Source: Pseudomonadota bacterium (lineage in GTDB: Bacteria; Myxococcota_A; Polyangia; Polyangiales; Polyangiaceae). Taken from it: DNA of 5,154 bases. Positions within the stretch are counted from its first letter, which is position 1; the number at the start of each line of letters is the position of its first letter. The translations under genes and the position numbers were made by a program. This document shows, piece after piece, positions 1 through 5,154 of the stretch. The stretch covers positions 1 to 5,154 of the forward strand of contig JAEYOT010000944.1 in the NCBI GenBank assembly GCA_023411445.1, given 5' to 3'. The notes under the pieces are model-generated. The model saw nothing but the letters and a program-made list of their open reading frames with translations, was not told the DNA's origin and searched no databases.

Positions 1-1
1 G

Positions 2-127
2 GTGACGGGCGAGTCCGCCTTCTACGACTTCAAGATCGAGGCGCAGTCGGGGGACGTGCTCGAGGTCTGGTACATCCTCGGCGCGGACGAGTCGCCGACC
101 GTGCAGGTCATCGTCCCGGAGCCGTGA
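2..127 (+). CDS. C-terminal end of an unrecognised, probably beta-rich protein (5' truncated)
   Basis: This is an open frame running in from the left edge and ending at TGA 125-127. It gives 41 residues, beginning VTGESAFYDFKIEAQSGDVL and ending in VQVIVPEP. Every codon before the stop ends in G or C, as expected of a real gene in this GC-rich genome; the other plus-strand frame that stays open reads as arginine-rich nonsense. Alternating hydrophobic residues (YDFKIEA, VLEVWYIL, VQVIV) suggest beta strands of an Ig-like or carboxypeptidase-regulatory-like sandwich. That is inference from pattern only, since no catalytic motif falls in this piece. The gene converges on rimO, with 4 bp between the two stop codons. 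Function is unknown; its start and most of its length lie outside the window. Confidence 0.75.
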   Translation: MTGESAFYDFKIEAQSGDVLEVWYILGADESPTVQVIVPEP

Positions 128-133
128 CGGCTC
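119..133. terminator. Stem-loop at the convergent gene junction, possible bidirectional terminator
   Basis: GAGCCG (119-124) and CGGCTC (128-133) form a perfect 6-bp stem around the loop TGA (125-127), which is the stop codon of the left-hand gene. The right arm also overlaps two bases of the rimO stop (complement of 132-134). Being symmetric, it would form in transcripts from either strand, at the place where both genes must end. There is no T-tract on either side, so it is not a canonical intrinsic terminator. It may instead slow polymerase or protect 3' ends. The hairpin is seen directly; the role is inferred. Confidence 0.4.
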
Positions 134-1568
134 ACACCGTACGCAGCGAGATGCGCCGGCCGTCGCTCGAGCGATGCGCGAGCGGCGTGGAAGAGCTCGG
201 CCTGCGCGGCGTTGGGAACGCGATCGCGTCTTCCTGCGTCAGCTCACCGAGCAAATCGTAGTCCGTGGCGGACTCGATGCGCACGGTGCGAAGCTCGCCA
301 GGGCGCGCCTCGATGCCGGTCGGACCGCCGGAGAGGTACACGACCCCGTCGATGTCCGGCGCTTGCCCGGCATGGCGGCCCACCATCACCAGCTCCATGT
401 CTTCGCTGGGGCCTTCGACCAGCACCGTGAGCTCCCGGCCGATCAGCGCCCGTAGCTTCTTCTGGCTGATCTTGCGCTGGATGCTCATCAGCTTCTTGGC
501 GCGAGCGGCGGCCACCTTGGGCGGCACCTTGTCGGCGAGCGCGTAAGCGCGGGCGCTGGGCTCGTCCGAGTACTGAAACACGCCCACGCGGTCGAACTCG
601 GCGAAGCGGATGAAGCTGAGCAGCTCCTCGTACTCTTGCTCCGTCTCGCCCGGGTGGCCGACGATGAAGGCAGTACGAAACACCAGATCCGGGATGCGCT
701 GACGCAGGCGCTCTACCAAGTCGTACAGGCGCTTGCCGCCGTGACCGCGGCGCATGCGCCGCAGCATGCCGTCCGCGGCGTGCTGTAGCGGCATGTCCAC
801 GTACTTGACGATCTTGGGGTGCGTAGCGATGAGCTCGATCAGCTCGTCGTCGAGCTTCTCTGGGTAGAGATAGAACAGGCGCACCCAACGTAGGCCGGGC
901 ACGTCCGCGATGCGCTTGACGAGCGACGTCAGGCTCGTCCCATCCTTGAGATCGCGCCCGTAGGACACGGTGTCTTGCGACACCAGGTTGACCTCCAACA
1001 CGCCGCGCGCCGAAAGCTCCTCCACCTCGCGCACCACGTCGTCCGCGCTGCGCGAGCGCTGCTTGCCGCGGAGCTCCGGGATGACACAGAAGGCGCACGT
1101 GCGATTGCAGCCTTCGGCGATCTTGACGTAGGCGCTGCGGCCGCGCGTGCTCACACGTCGCGGATCCGCCGCGCTCACCACCCAGTCCGCTGGGTTACCC
1201 ACCAGCACGCGCTCGGCCTGGCCTTTGAGCACCGTCTCCAGCTTGAGCATGTCGCTCGAGCCCAAGAAGTGATCGACCTCCGGCAAGTCGCTGGCAAGCT
1301 CGGTGGGGTAGCGCTGGCTCAGGCAGCCGGAGACCACCAGCTTCTCGCAGGAGCCTCCCTTGTGCTGGCTGAGCGAAAGGATCGTCTCGATCGACTCCCT
1401 CTTCGCGGCGTCGATGAAGCCGCAGGTGTTCACGACGATCACGCTCGCCTGCTCGGGATCGGAGACGTGGCTGTAGCCAGCCTTCTCCGCCACGCCCAGC
1501 ATCACCTCACTGTCGACCCGGTTCTTCGGGCAACCCAGGCTGACGAAGTGAATCGTCTTGTTGCTCAT
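132..1568 (-). CDS. rimO: Ribosomal protein S12 methylthiotransferase RimO
   Basis: This 478-residue radical-SAM enzyme adds a methylthio group to a conserved aspartate (Asp89 in E. coli) of ribosomal protein S12. The N-terminal methylthiotransferase domain (about 5-110) opens with VSLGCPKNRVDSE and supplies the auxiliary 4Fe-4S ligands Cys13, Cys49 (NTCGF) and Cys82 (SGCLS). The radical-SAM domain (about 140-375) has the CxxxCxxC motif Cys154, Cys158, Cys161 in EGCNRTCAFC. A TRAM domain follows (about 376-443). The GCPKN opening and the AGQAPDIDG stretch favour RimO over MiaB. About 35 residues after YDLLGEL (444-478, Ser/Arg/Pro-rich) exceed the usual RimO end. The ATG at 1568-1566 is chosen because the family N-terminus begins there and because it overlaps the carA stop as ATGA. 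No strong ribosome-binding site precedes it, so translational coupling to carA is likely. The frame stays open upstream inside carA, but that part is an antisense-like low-quality translation. Confidence 0.96.
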   Translation of the reverse strand: MSNKTIHFVSLGCPKNRVDSEVMLGVAEKAGYSHVSDPEQASVIVVNTCGFIDAAKRESIETILSLSQHKGGSCEKLVVSGCLSQRYPTELASDLPEVDHFLGSSDMLKLETVLKGQAERVLVGNPADWVVSAADPRRVSTRGRSAYVKIAEGCNRTCAFCVIPELRGKQRSRSADDVVREVEELSARGVLEVNLVSQDTVSYGRDLKDGTSLTSLVKRIADVPGLRWVRLFYLYPEKLDDELIELIATHPKIVKYVDMPLQHAADGMLRRMRRGHGGKRLYDLVERLRQRIPDLVFRTAFIVGHPGETEQEYEELLSFIRFAEFDRVGVFQYSDEPSARAYALADKVPPKVAAARAKKLMSIQRKISQKKLRALIGRELTVLVEGPSEDMELVMVGRHAGQAPDIDGVVYLSGGPTGIEARPGELRTVRIESATDYDLLGELTQEDAIAFPTPRRPSSSTPLAHRSSDGRRISLRTV

Positions 1569-2710
1569 CGCGCGTCCATCAGGCGCCGGAAGCGGTCGAA
1601 CAGGTACAGCGCGTCGTGCGGGCCGGCGGCGGCCTCCGGGTGGTACTGCACGCTGAAGGCCTTGTGCGCCTTGGCGATCAAGCCTTCGCTCGTGCCATCG
1701 TTCAAGTGCACGTGCGTGGACTCCGCGATGCCCTTGAGCGAGTCCAGATCCACGACGAACCCGTGGTTTTGCGTGGTGATCTCGACGCGGCCAGTGGTGA
1801 GATCCTTCACCGGTTGGTTCAGGCCGCGGTGACCGAACTTGAGCTTGTAGGTGGTGCCGCCGAGCGCGCGCGCGAGCAGCTGGTGGCCGAGGCAGATGCC
1901 GAAGATCGGCTTCTTGCCGAGCAGCTCTTGGATCGTCTTGACCGCGTACGGCAGGGCCGCGGGATCGCCGGGCCCGCTGGACAGGAACACGCCGTCCGGA
2001 CTGAGCGCCAGGATGTCCTCTGCGCTGGTGCCGGCAGGAACGGCCGTGACCTTGCAGCCCGCGTCCGTCAAGCAGCGGAAGATGTTGCGCTTGGCGCCGT
2101 AGTCCACCGCCACCACGCGGTACTCTTGCTGGCGCGCGGAGGGCGGCGGCTCGTGCCCGTCGCGTAGCTCGGTCTGCCATTCGCTGCCGCGGCTCTCGTC
2201 GAACTGGTAGGGCGCCTTCGGCGTCACCTGCGATACCAGGTCCAAGCCTTCCATCGGCGGGGCGGCCTTGGCGCGATCCACGAGCGTCGCCGGATCTTCG
2301 GTGCCGATGGCTCCGTTCTGCGAGCCCTTGTCGCGGAGGTAGCGAGTGAGCCGGCGCGTGTCCACGTCGCTGATGGCGACCACGCCGTGGCGGGCCAGGT
2401 ACTCGTCCAGGCTCTCTTGCGCGCGCCAGTTGGAGACCACCGGGCTGGCGTCGCGGATGATGAAGCCCGCTGCCGACGGCTTGGAGCTCACGCTCTCCGG
2501 ATCTTCGGCGTTGATGCCGGTGTTGCCGATCTGGGGCGCCGTCATCGTGACGAGCTGGCCGGTGAACGAAGGATCCGTCAGCACCTCTTGGTAGCCGGTC
2601 ATGCCCGTCGTGAACACGACCTCGCCGGTGGTGGTGCCGTCTTTACCGTGAGCGCGACCCTCGAAGATGGTCCCGTCCGCGAGGGCTAGGTAGGCGCGCC
2701 GCTTGCTCAT
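1565..2710 (-). CDS. carA: Carbamoyl-phosphate synthase small subunit (glutamine amidotransferase)
   Basis: This is a 381-residue protein of the usual CarA length. It hydrolyses glutamine and passes ammonia to CarB, which makes carbamoyl phosphate for pyrimidine and arginine synthesis in the cytoplasm. The N-terminal CPSase small-chain domain (about 5-150) contains LADGTIFEG, FTTGMTGYQEVLTDPSF and the DTRRLTR segment. The class I glutamine amidotransferase domain (about 197-375) contains VDYGAKRNI, SSGPGDP (244-250), the nucleophile Cys273 in GICLGHQ, and His357 and Glu359 in QYHPEA. These are offset by exactly four from the E. coli triad (269, 353, 355), so the enzyme looks intact. The start ATG 2710-2708 overlaps the pyrC stop as ATGA and has a fair Shine-Dalgarno sequence (AGGTGG) just upstream. 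The stop overlaps the rimO start in the same way. carB is not adjacent, so the large subunit must be encoded elsewhere. Confidence 0.97.
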   Translation of the reverse strand: MSKRRAYLALADGTIFEGRAHGKDGTTTGEVVFTTGMTGYQEVLTDPSFTGQLVTMTAPQIGNTGINAEDPESVSSKPSAAGFIIRDASPVVSNWRAQESLDEYLARHGVVAISDVDTRRLTRYLRDKGSQNGAIGTEDPATLVDRAKAAPPMEGLDLVSQVTPKAPYQFDESRGSEWQTELRDGHEPPPSARQQEYRVVAVDYGAKRNIFRCLTDAGCKVTAVPAGTSAEDILALSPDGVFLSSGPGDPAALPYAVKTIQELLGKKPIFGICLGHQLLARALGGTTYKLKFGHRGLNQPVKDLTTGRVEITTQNHGFVVDLDSLKGIAESTHVHLNDGTSEGLIAKAHKAFSVQYHPEAAAGPHDALYLFDRFRRLMDAR

Positions 2711-4038
2711 GCGCCACCTACTGCGTCGAACACGACCTTGCCTCGCGCCAGCGTCATCAGGATCTTTGCGTTCATCTCGTGCTTCATGAAGGGGGTGTTG
2801 CGGCTCTTCGAGCGCAGGGTCATGTCTTCGACGCGGTAACGTGCGCCTGGATCCACCAGAGTCAACTCCGCGCGCGCGCCTTCGCGGATTGTAGGTGGCT
2901 CCACGCCGATGATGCGGGCCGGGCGGGTGGAGAGGGCATCCAGCAGGCGGTGGAGGGTGATGCCGGATTGCCCCACCAGGCCCAGCAGCAGCCCGAAGCA
3001 CAGCTCGAGCCCGATCATGCCGGGCGAGGCCTCCGCGAACTCGCAGTCTTTCTCGAGCGGCGAGTGCGGGGCGTGATCAGTCGCGATGGCGTCGATCGTG
3101 CCGTCGGCCAGCGCGCGCCTCAACGCTTCGACGTCCTCGGGCTCGCGCAGCGGCGGGTTGACCTTGCAGGCGGTGTCGTAGCCGATGACGGCGGCGTCCG
3201 TGAGCAGCAGGTGGTGGGGCGTCACCTCAGCAGTGGCGTCGATGCCGCGCGATTTTGCCTCGCCCAGGATGCGCACGGCGCCGAGCGTGGAGACGTGCGC
3301 GGCGTGGTAGCGCGCGCGCGTGTACTCGGTGAGCAGCACGTCGCGCGCGATGATCACGTCCTCCGCGACGCGGGGCCAGCCGCGCAGGCCGAGCTGGGCG
3401 GAGACGTTGCCTTCGTGCATCTCCGCGCCCGCGGTAAGATCGTGATCTTCCGCGTGCTGGATCACCGGAATATCGAAGTTTTTCGCGTACTCCAGCGCGC
3501 GGCGCATCACGGCGCTGTTCATCACGCAGACGCCATCATCGCTGACGCCGACGATGCCGGCGTCGCGTAGCTCCGCCATCTCCGTGAGGTCCTTACCCTT
3601 TTGCCCCAGGGTGACGGCGGCGATCGGGTGGAGCGAGGCGCCGTCGTGCTCCGCCGCGCGGCGCAGCATCAACTCAGTGACGGCGCGCGTGTCGTTCACG
3701 GGGCGCGTGTTCGGCATCACGCACACGTGCGCGTAGCCGCCAGCCGCTGCGGCGTTGAGCCCGGTGGCGATCTCTTCTTTGTACTCCTGGCCCGGCTCGC
3801 GCAGGTGCGCGTGCATGTCCACGAACGCGGGCAGGAGCCAGAGCCCCGCGCCCTCGATGACGCGCGCACCCTCGGCGCCCGCGACCGCCGCAGCCGCGCC
3901 GGCGCCGACGCGCGTGATCACTCCATTTTCGATCGTGACGTCCACCGTGGCGTCGAGAGAGCGAGCTGGGTCGATCGCGCGGACAGCGCGGATCACGAGG
4001 AGGCGAGGGGCGTCGGGCACGGCGGCGGGTGATAGCAC
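2707..4038 (-). CDS. pyrC: Dihydroorotase, class I (zinc amidohydrolase)
   Basis: This 443-residue enzyme catalyses reversible cyclisation of N-carbamoyl-L-aspartate to dihydroorotate, the third step of pyrimidine synthesis. It has the amidohydrolase fold with all expected metal and substrate residues. These are His76 and His78 in DMHAHLREPG, Asn110 in MPNT, Asp168 in SDDG, His195 in QHAEDH, His248 in HAAHVST, and Asp321 in ATDHAPH, plus VNPPLR at 293-298. The spacing follows the Aquifex class I enzyme (61, 63, 153, 180, 232, 305) with an offset of 15-16. An aspartate replaces the carboxylated lysine of the E. coli type. The C-terminus (SKSRNTPFMKHEM ... GKVVF) is complete. The start is the GTG at 4038-4036; an in-frame TAG two codons upstream (4044-4042) rules out a longer protein. 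No good Shine-Dalgarno sequence is visible. GTG codons 7 and 15 are alternatives, and the latter would be close to the usual family N-terminus. It is the first gene of the visible operon. Confidence 0.96.
   Translation of the reverse strand: MLSPAAVPDAPRLLVIRAVRAIDPARSLDATVDVTIENGVITRVGAGAAAAVAGAEGARVIEGAGLWLLPAFVDMHAHLREPGQEYKEEIATGLNAAAAGGYAHVCVMPNTRPVNDTRAVTELMLRRAAEHDGASLHPIAAVTLGQKGKDLTEMAELRDAGIVGVSDDGVCVMNSAVMRRALEYAKNFDIPVIQHAEDHDLTAGAEMHEGNVSAQLGLRGWPRVAEDVIIARDVLLTEYTRARYHAAHVSTLGAVRILGEAKSRGIDATAEVTPHHLLLTDAAVIGYDTACKVNPPLREPEDVEALRRALADGTIDAIATDHAPHSPLEKDCEFAEASPGMIGLELCFGLLLGLVGQSGITLHRLLDALSTRPARIIGVEPPTIREGARAELTLVDPGARYRVEDMTLRSKSRNTPFMKHEMNAKILMTLARGKVVFDAVGGA
2714..2719 (-). 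promoter_or_regulatory. Ribosome-binding site of carA
   Basis: On the minus strand AGGTGG lies three bases before the carA ATG, and its AGG core lies six bases before it, within the last codons of pyrC. With the ATGA stop/start overlap, it supports both the chosen carA start and translational coupling from pyrC. Confidence 0.55.
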
Positions 4039-4049
4039 GGCCTAGGCCG
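4038..4049. repeat. 12-bp perfect palindrome at the pyrC start codon
   Basis: CGGCCTAGGCCG is its own reverse complement. Its left end is the first base of the pyrC GTG (minus strand), so it fills the position where a ribosome-binding site would be. It could be a small operator or an mRNA element, or it could be chance in GC-rich DNA. It also contains TAG on both strands, closing the upstream reading frames of pyrC and of the divergent gene. Confidence 0.45.
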
Positions 4050-4150
4050 CCGGGGGACGAGGGAAAAATTACCTGAAAAAGTCTGGAATTCCCAGTGGTT
4101 CCGCTCGAGCCAAGCGGCGCGCCAAGCGTGTTAAGCTCGTCTTCCCGCGT
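4039..4150. promoter_or_regulatory. Divergent promoter region between pyrC and the TPR-protein gene
   Basis: This 112-bp gap separates two genes transcribed away from each other, so it should hold promoters for both. It includes the only AT-rich run in the neighbourhood (GAAAAATTACCTGAAAAA, 4063-4080). For pyrC, a weak candidate reads, on the minus strand, CTGGGA (4095-4090), a 16-bp spacer, then GGTAAT (4073-4068); the fit to sigma-70 consensus is poor. For the plus strand I see no convincing -35/-10 pair. A near-palindrome CTGGAATTCCCAG (4083-4095, core GGAATTCC) and an 8-bp direct repeat GCCAAGCG (4109-4116 and 4121-4128, 12-bp period) are possible protein-binding sites. The promoter location is inferred from gene orientation; the sites are speculative. 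Confidence 0.45.
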
Positions 4151-5154
4151 ATGGCAGACGAAGGCGAATCGATGAAGAAACCGAGCGCAGCCTCACCCCG
4201 TTCTGGTGCCGGGCGCTCTGCTCCGCCACCTCCTCCGGTTCGCAGCAACCCTGCTGCCAAACCAGGGCCTGCCAAGGCGAGCAACCCGCCACCGCCGCCG
4301 GTGCGGTCCAAGGAGCCGCCTCCGCCGCCGGTGCGATCGAAGCTGCCGGTTCCGCCAGCAGCGGACGCGCCAGCAGGCGATGCCACGTCCACGCCTCCGC
4401 CCGTGCGCAAGACGCTGCCCCGTCCGCCCGCGCTGCCCGTCCGGACCTCGTCAGCGCCCGAGCCCAAGTCGGATCCCGGCTCGAGCCCGAAGGCAGCTGC
4501 CCCGAAGCCTGCCGCCGCGTCCGCGGTTCCGGTCGCGCCGCCACCGCTACCGCTCGTACCGCAAGAGCCGGTCATCACCACGCTGGCTCATCAAGAGACC
4601 GTGGCGCGGCCTGAGCTCACGCTCGCCGCCACCACCCGGGTGCGGGTGGACCTGCAGGTGAAGCCCCCCGCCGAGGACGAGACCACGCGCGCGGAGGCCT
4701 TTCTCAAGCGCGCCGAGGCCGAGCTGTCCGGCAAGCAGCACCCGGCGACGCGAGCGCGCATCCGCTTCGAGTGCGGCCGCCTGTGCGAGTCCGTGCTCAA
4801 CAAACCAGAGGAAGCGATCGGGCACTACCGCAAGGCGCTGCTGGACAACAGCGGGCACGTACCCAGCATCCGCGCGCTGCGTCGCCTGCTCTTGACCAAG
4901 GGCGACTACGGCGCCGCCGTGCCCCTGTTCGACGCGCAGATCGCCGCCACGCGTTCGGCGCCGGCGCGCGCTGCGCTGCTTTATGAAAAAGGTCGCCTGC
5001 TGGAGGATCGCCTGGGCCAACGCCGCGAGGGGCGCGAAGCCTTCGCCGCCGCCTTGGAGCTCAACCCGGGCGATGCCGCGCTGCTCAAGGCCGTCTCGCG
5101 CGCGGAGCTGGGCGCGCGCGCTTGGGATGCGCTCGACAAGACGATCGAGCAGAG
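4151..5154 (+). CDS. Pro-rich N-terminus plus TPR-repeat protein (3' truncated)
   Basis: An open frame from ATG 4151 reaches the right edge without a stop, giving 334 codons. Residues 1-140 are low-complexity, Pro/Ala/Ser/Lys-rich and likely disordered, with PPPPPVRS at 25-32, 46-53 and 56-63 and weaker copies PPPVRK (82-87) and LPVRT (95-99). There is no signal peptide or membrane segment in the visible part. From about 180 onward the sequence becomes helical, with TPR-like units of about 34-36 residues. These begin near 201 (RFECGRLCE ... EEAIGHYRKALLDN), 235 (SIRALRRLLLTKGDYGAAVPLFDAQI), 271 (LLYEKGRLLED ... REAFAAALELNPG) and 307. Such repeats usually mediate protein-protein contacts. A second in-frame ATG at 4172, preceded by GAAGG seven bases upstream, is an alternative and perhaps better start. 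The first 40 or so codons use more A/T third positions than the TPR part. Specific function is unknown; it is divergent from pyrC and need not be related to it. Confidence 0.85.
   Translation, partial: MADEGESMKKPSAASPRSGAGRSAPPPPPVRSNPAAKPGPAKASNPPPPPVRSKEPPPPPVRSKLPVPPAADAPAGDATSTPPPVRKTLPRPPALPVRTSSAPEPKSDPGSSPKAAAPKPAAASAVPVAPPPLPLVPQEPVITTLAHQETVARPELTLAATTRVRVDLQVKPPAEDETTRAEAFLKRAEAELSGKQHPATRARIRFECGRLCESVLNKPEEAIGHYRKALLDNSGHVPSIRALRRLLLTKGDYGAAVPLFDAQIAATRSAPARAALLYEKGRLLEDRLGQRREGREAFAAALELNPGDAALLKAVSRAELGARAWDALDKTIEQ
4223..4339 (+). repeat. In-gene PPPPPVRS repeat, including a 30-bp tandem duplication
   Basis: Three copies of the eight-residue unit lie at 4223-4246, 4286-4309 and 4316-4339. 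The last two belong to adjacent 30-bp units (4286-4315 and 4316-4345) that share 24 of their first 27 bases, so they look like a recent in-frame duplication. Degenerate copies follow at 4394-4408 and 4433-4444. The first copy uses different codons (CCT, GTT) and is therefore older or under protein-level constraint. Confidence 0.8.

Noticed and set aside
244..1098. Long minus-strand frame within rimO
   Set aside because: It is Arg/Ala-rich and overlaps the conserved radical-SAM and TRAM coding region of rimO in a different frame; a typical shadow in GC-rich DNA.
975..1832. Plus-strand 285-residue frame opposite rimO and carA
   Set aside because: It spans the junction of two well-supported genes on the other strand and has His/Arg/Ala-rich composition with no recognisable motif.
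1569..2180. In-frame upstream extension of rimO, giving a 682-residue reading
   Set aside because: It lies within carA on the same strand in another frame, is Arg/Gly/Ala-rich without family similarity, and the true RimO N-terminus (MSNKTIHFVSLGCPKN) starts at 1568.
2711..3001. In-frame upstream extension of carA inside pyrC
   Set aside because: The extra residues are a frame shadow of pyrC; the CarA family N-terminus and a ribosome-binding site place the start at 2710.
2779..3570. Plus-strand 263-residue frame opposite pyrC
   Set aside because: It is antisense to the catalytic core of dihydroorotase, with no domain or plausible start context.
4039..4150. PyrR-type attenuator or pyrimidine riboswitch-like leader before pyrC
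   Set aside because: No long hairpin followed by a T-tract and no PyrR-binding-like loop is visible in the 112-bp gap.
4069..4581. Minus-strand 170-residue Gly-rich frame opposite the Pro-rich gene
   Set aside because: Its RTGGGGG runs are just the antisense reading of the proline repeats. The plus-strand frame continues into recognisable TPR helices, while this one has no recognisable domain.
4547..5020. Minus-strand 157-residue frame opposite the TPR region
   Set aside because: The plus-strand reading shows TPR periodicity and strong G/C third positions; the antisense frame is a by-product.

Overview
The window is a GC-rich bacterial chromosomal segment with dense packing and a strong G/C preference at third codon positions. 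It carries, on the minus strand, a three-gene cluster pyrC-carA-rimO (4038 down to 132). This cluster is flanked by the 3' end of a plus-strand gene on the left (2-127) and the 5' part of a divergent plus-strand gene on the right (from 4151, running off the window). The base composition, the sequence character of RimO, and a Pro-rich TPR protein suggest a myxobacterium-like deltaproteobacterium (Myxococcota, perhaps Polyangiales/Sorangium-like). That placement is an impression from protein style and was not tested by a search.

Layout. 2-127 (+): last 41 codons of an unrecognised beta-rich protein. 119-133: a perfect 6-bp stem-loop whose loop is that gene's TGA stop. It sits at the 4-bp gap between two convergent genes and may act as a terminator for both. 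132-1568 (-): rimO, ribosomal protein S12 methylthiotransferase, with an extra 35-residue tail. 1565-2710 (-): carA, small (glutaminase) subunit of carbamoyl-phosphate synthase. 2707-4038 (-): pyrC, class I dihydroorotase, with a GTG start. 4039-4150: divergent intergenic region, with a 12-bp palindrome touching the pyrC start codon and an AT-richer stretch suitable for promoters. 4151-5154 (+): N-terminal 334 codons of a protein with a Pro-rich, PPPPPVRS-repeat head followed by TPR-type helices.

How the genes work together. CarA supplies ammonia from glutamine for carbamoyl phosphate, the first step of pyrimidine (and arginine) synthesis. PyrC closes carbamoyl aspartate to dihydroorotate, the third step. 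The second-step enzyme (pyrB) and the large synthase subunit (carB) are not in the window. Both gene junctions in the cluster are 4-bp ATGA overlaps, so the three genes are almost certainly co-transcribed and translationally coupled. rimO, which modifies the ribosome, therefore appears to ride on a pyrimidine operon.

No tRNA, rRNA, CRISPR, insertion sequence or phage feature was found. I see no evidence of a wholly new system. The points most worth a second look are the operon composition, the stop-codon hairpin, the palindrome at the pyrC start, and the repeat-bearing TPR protein.
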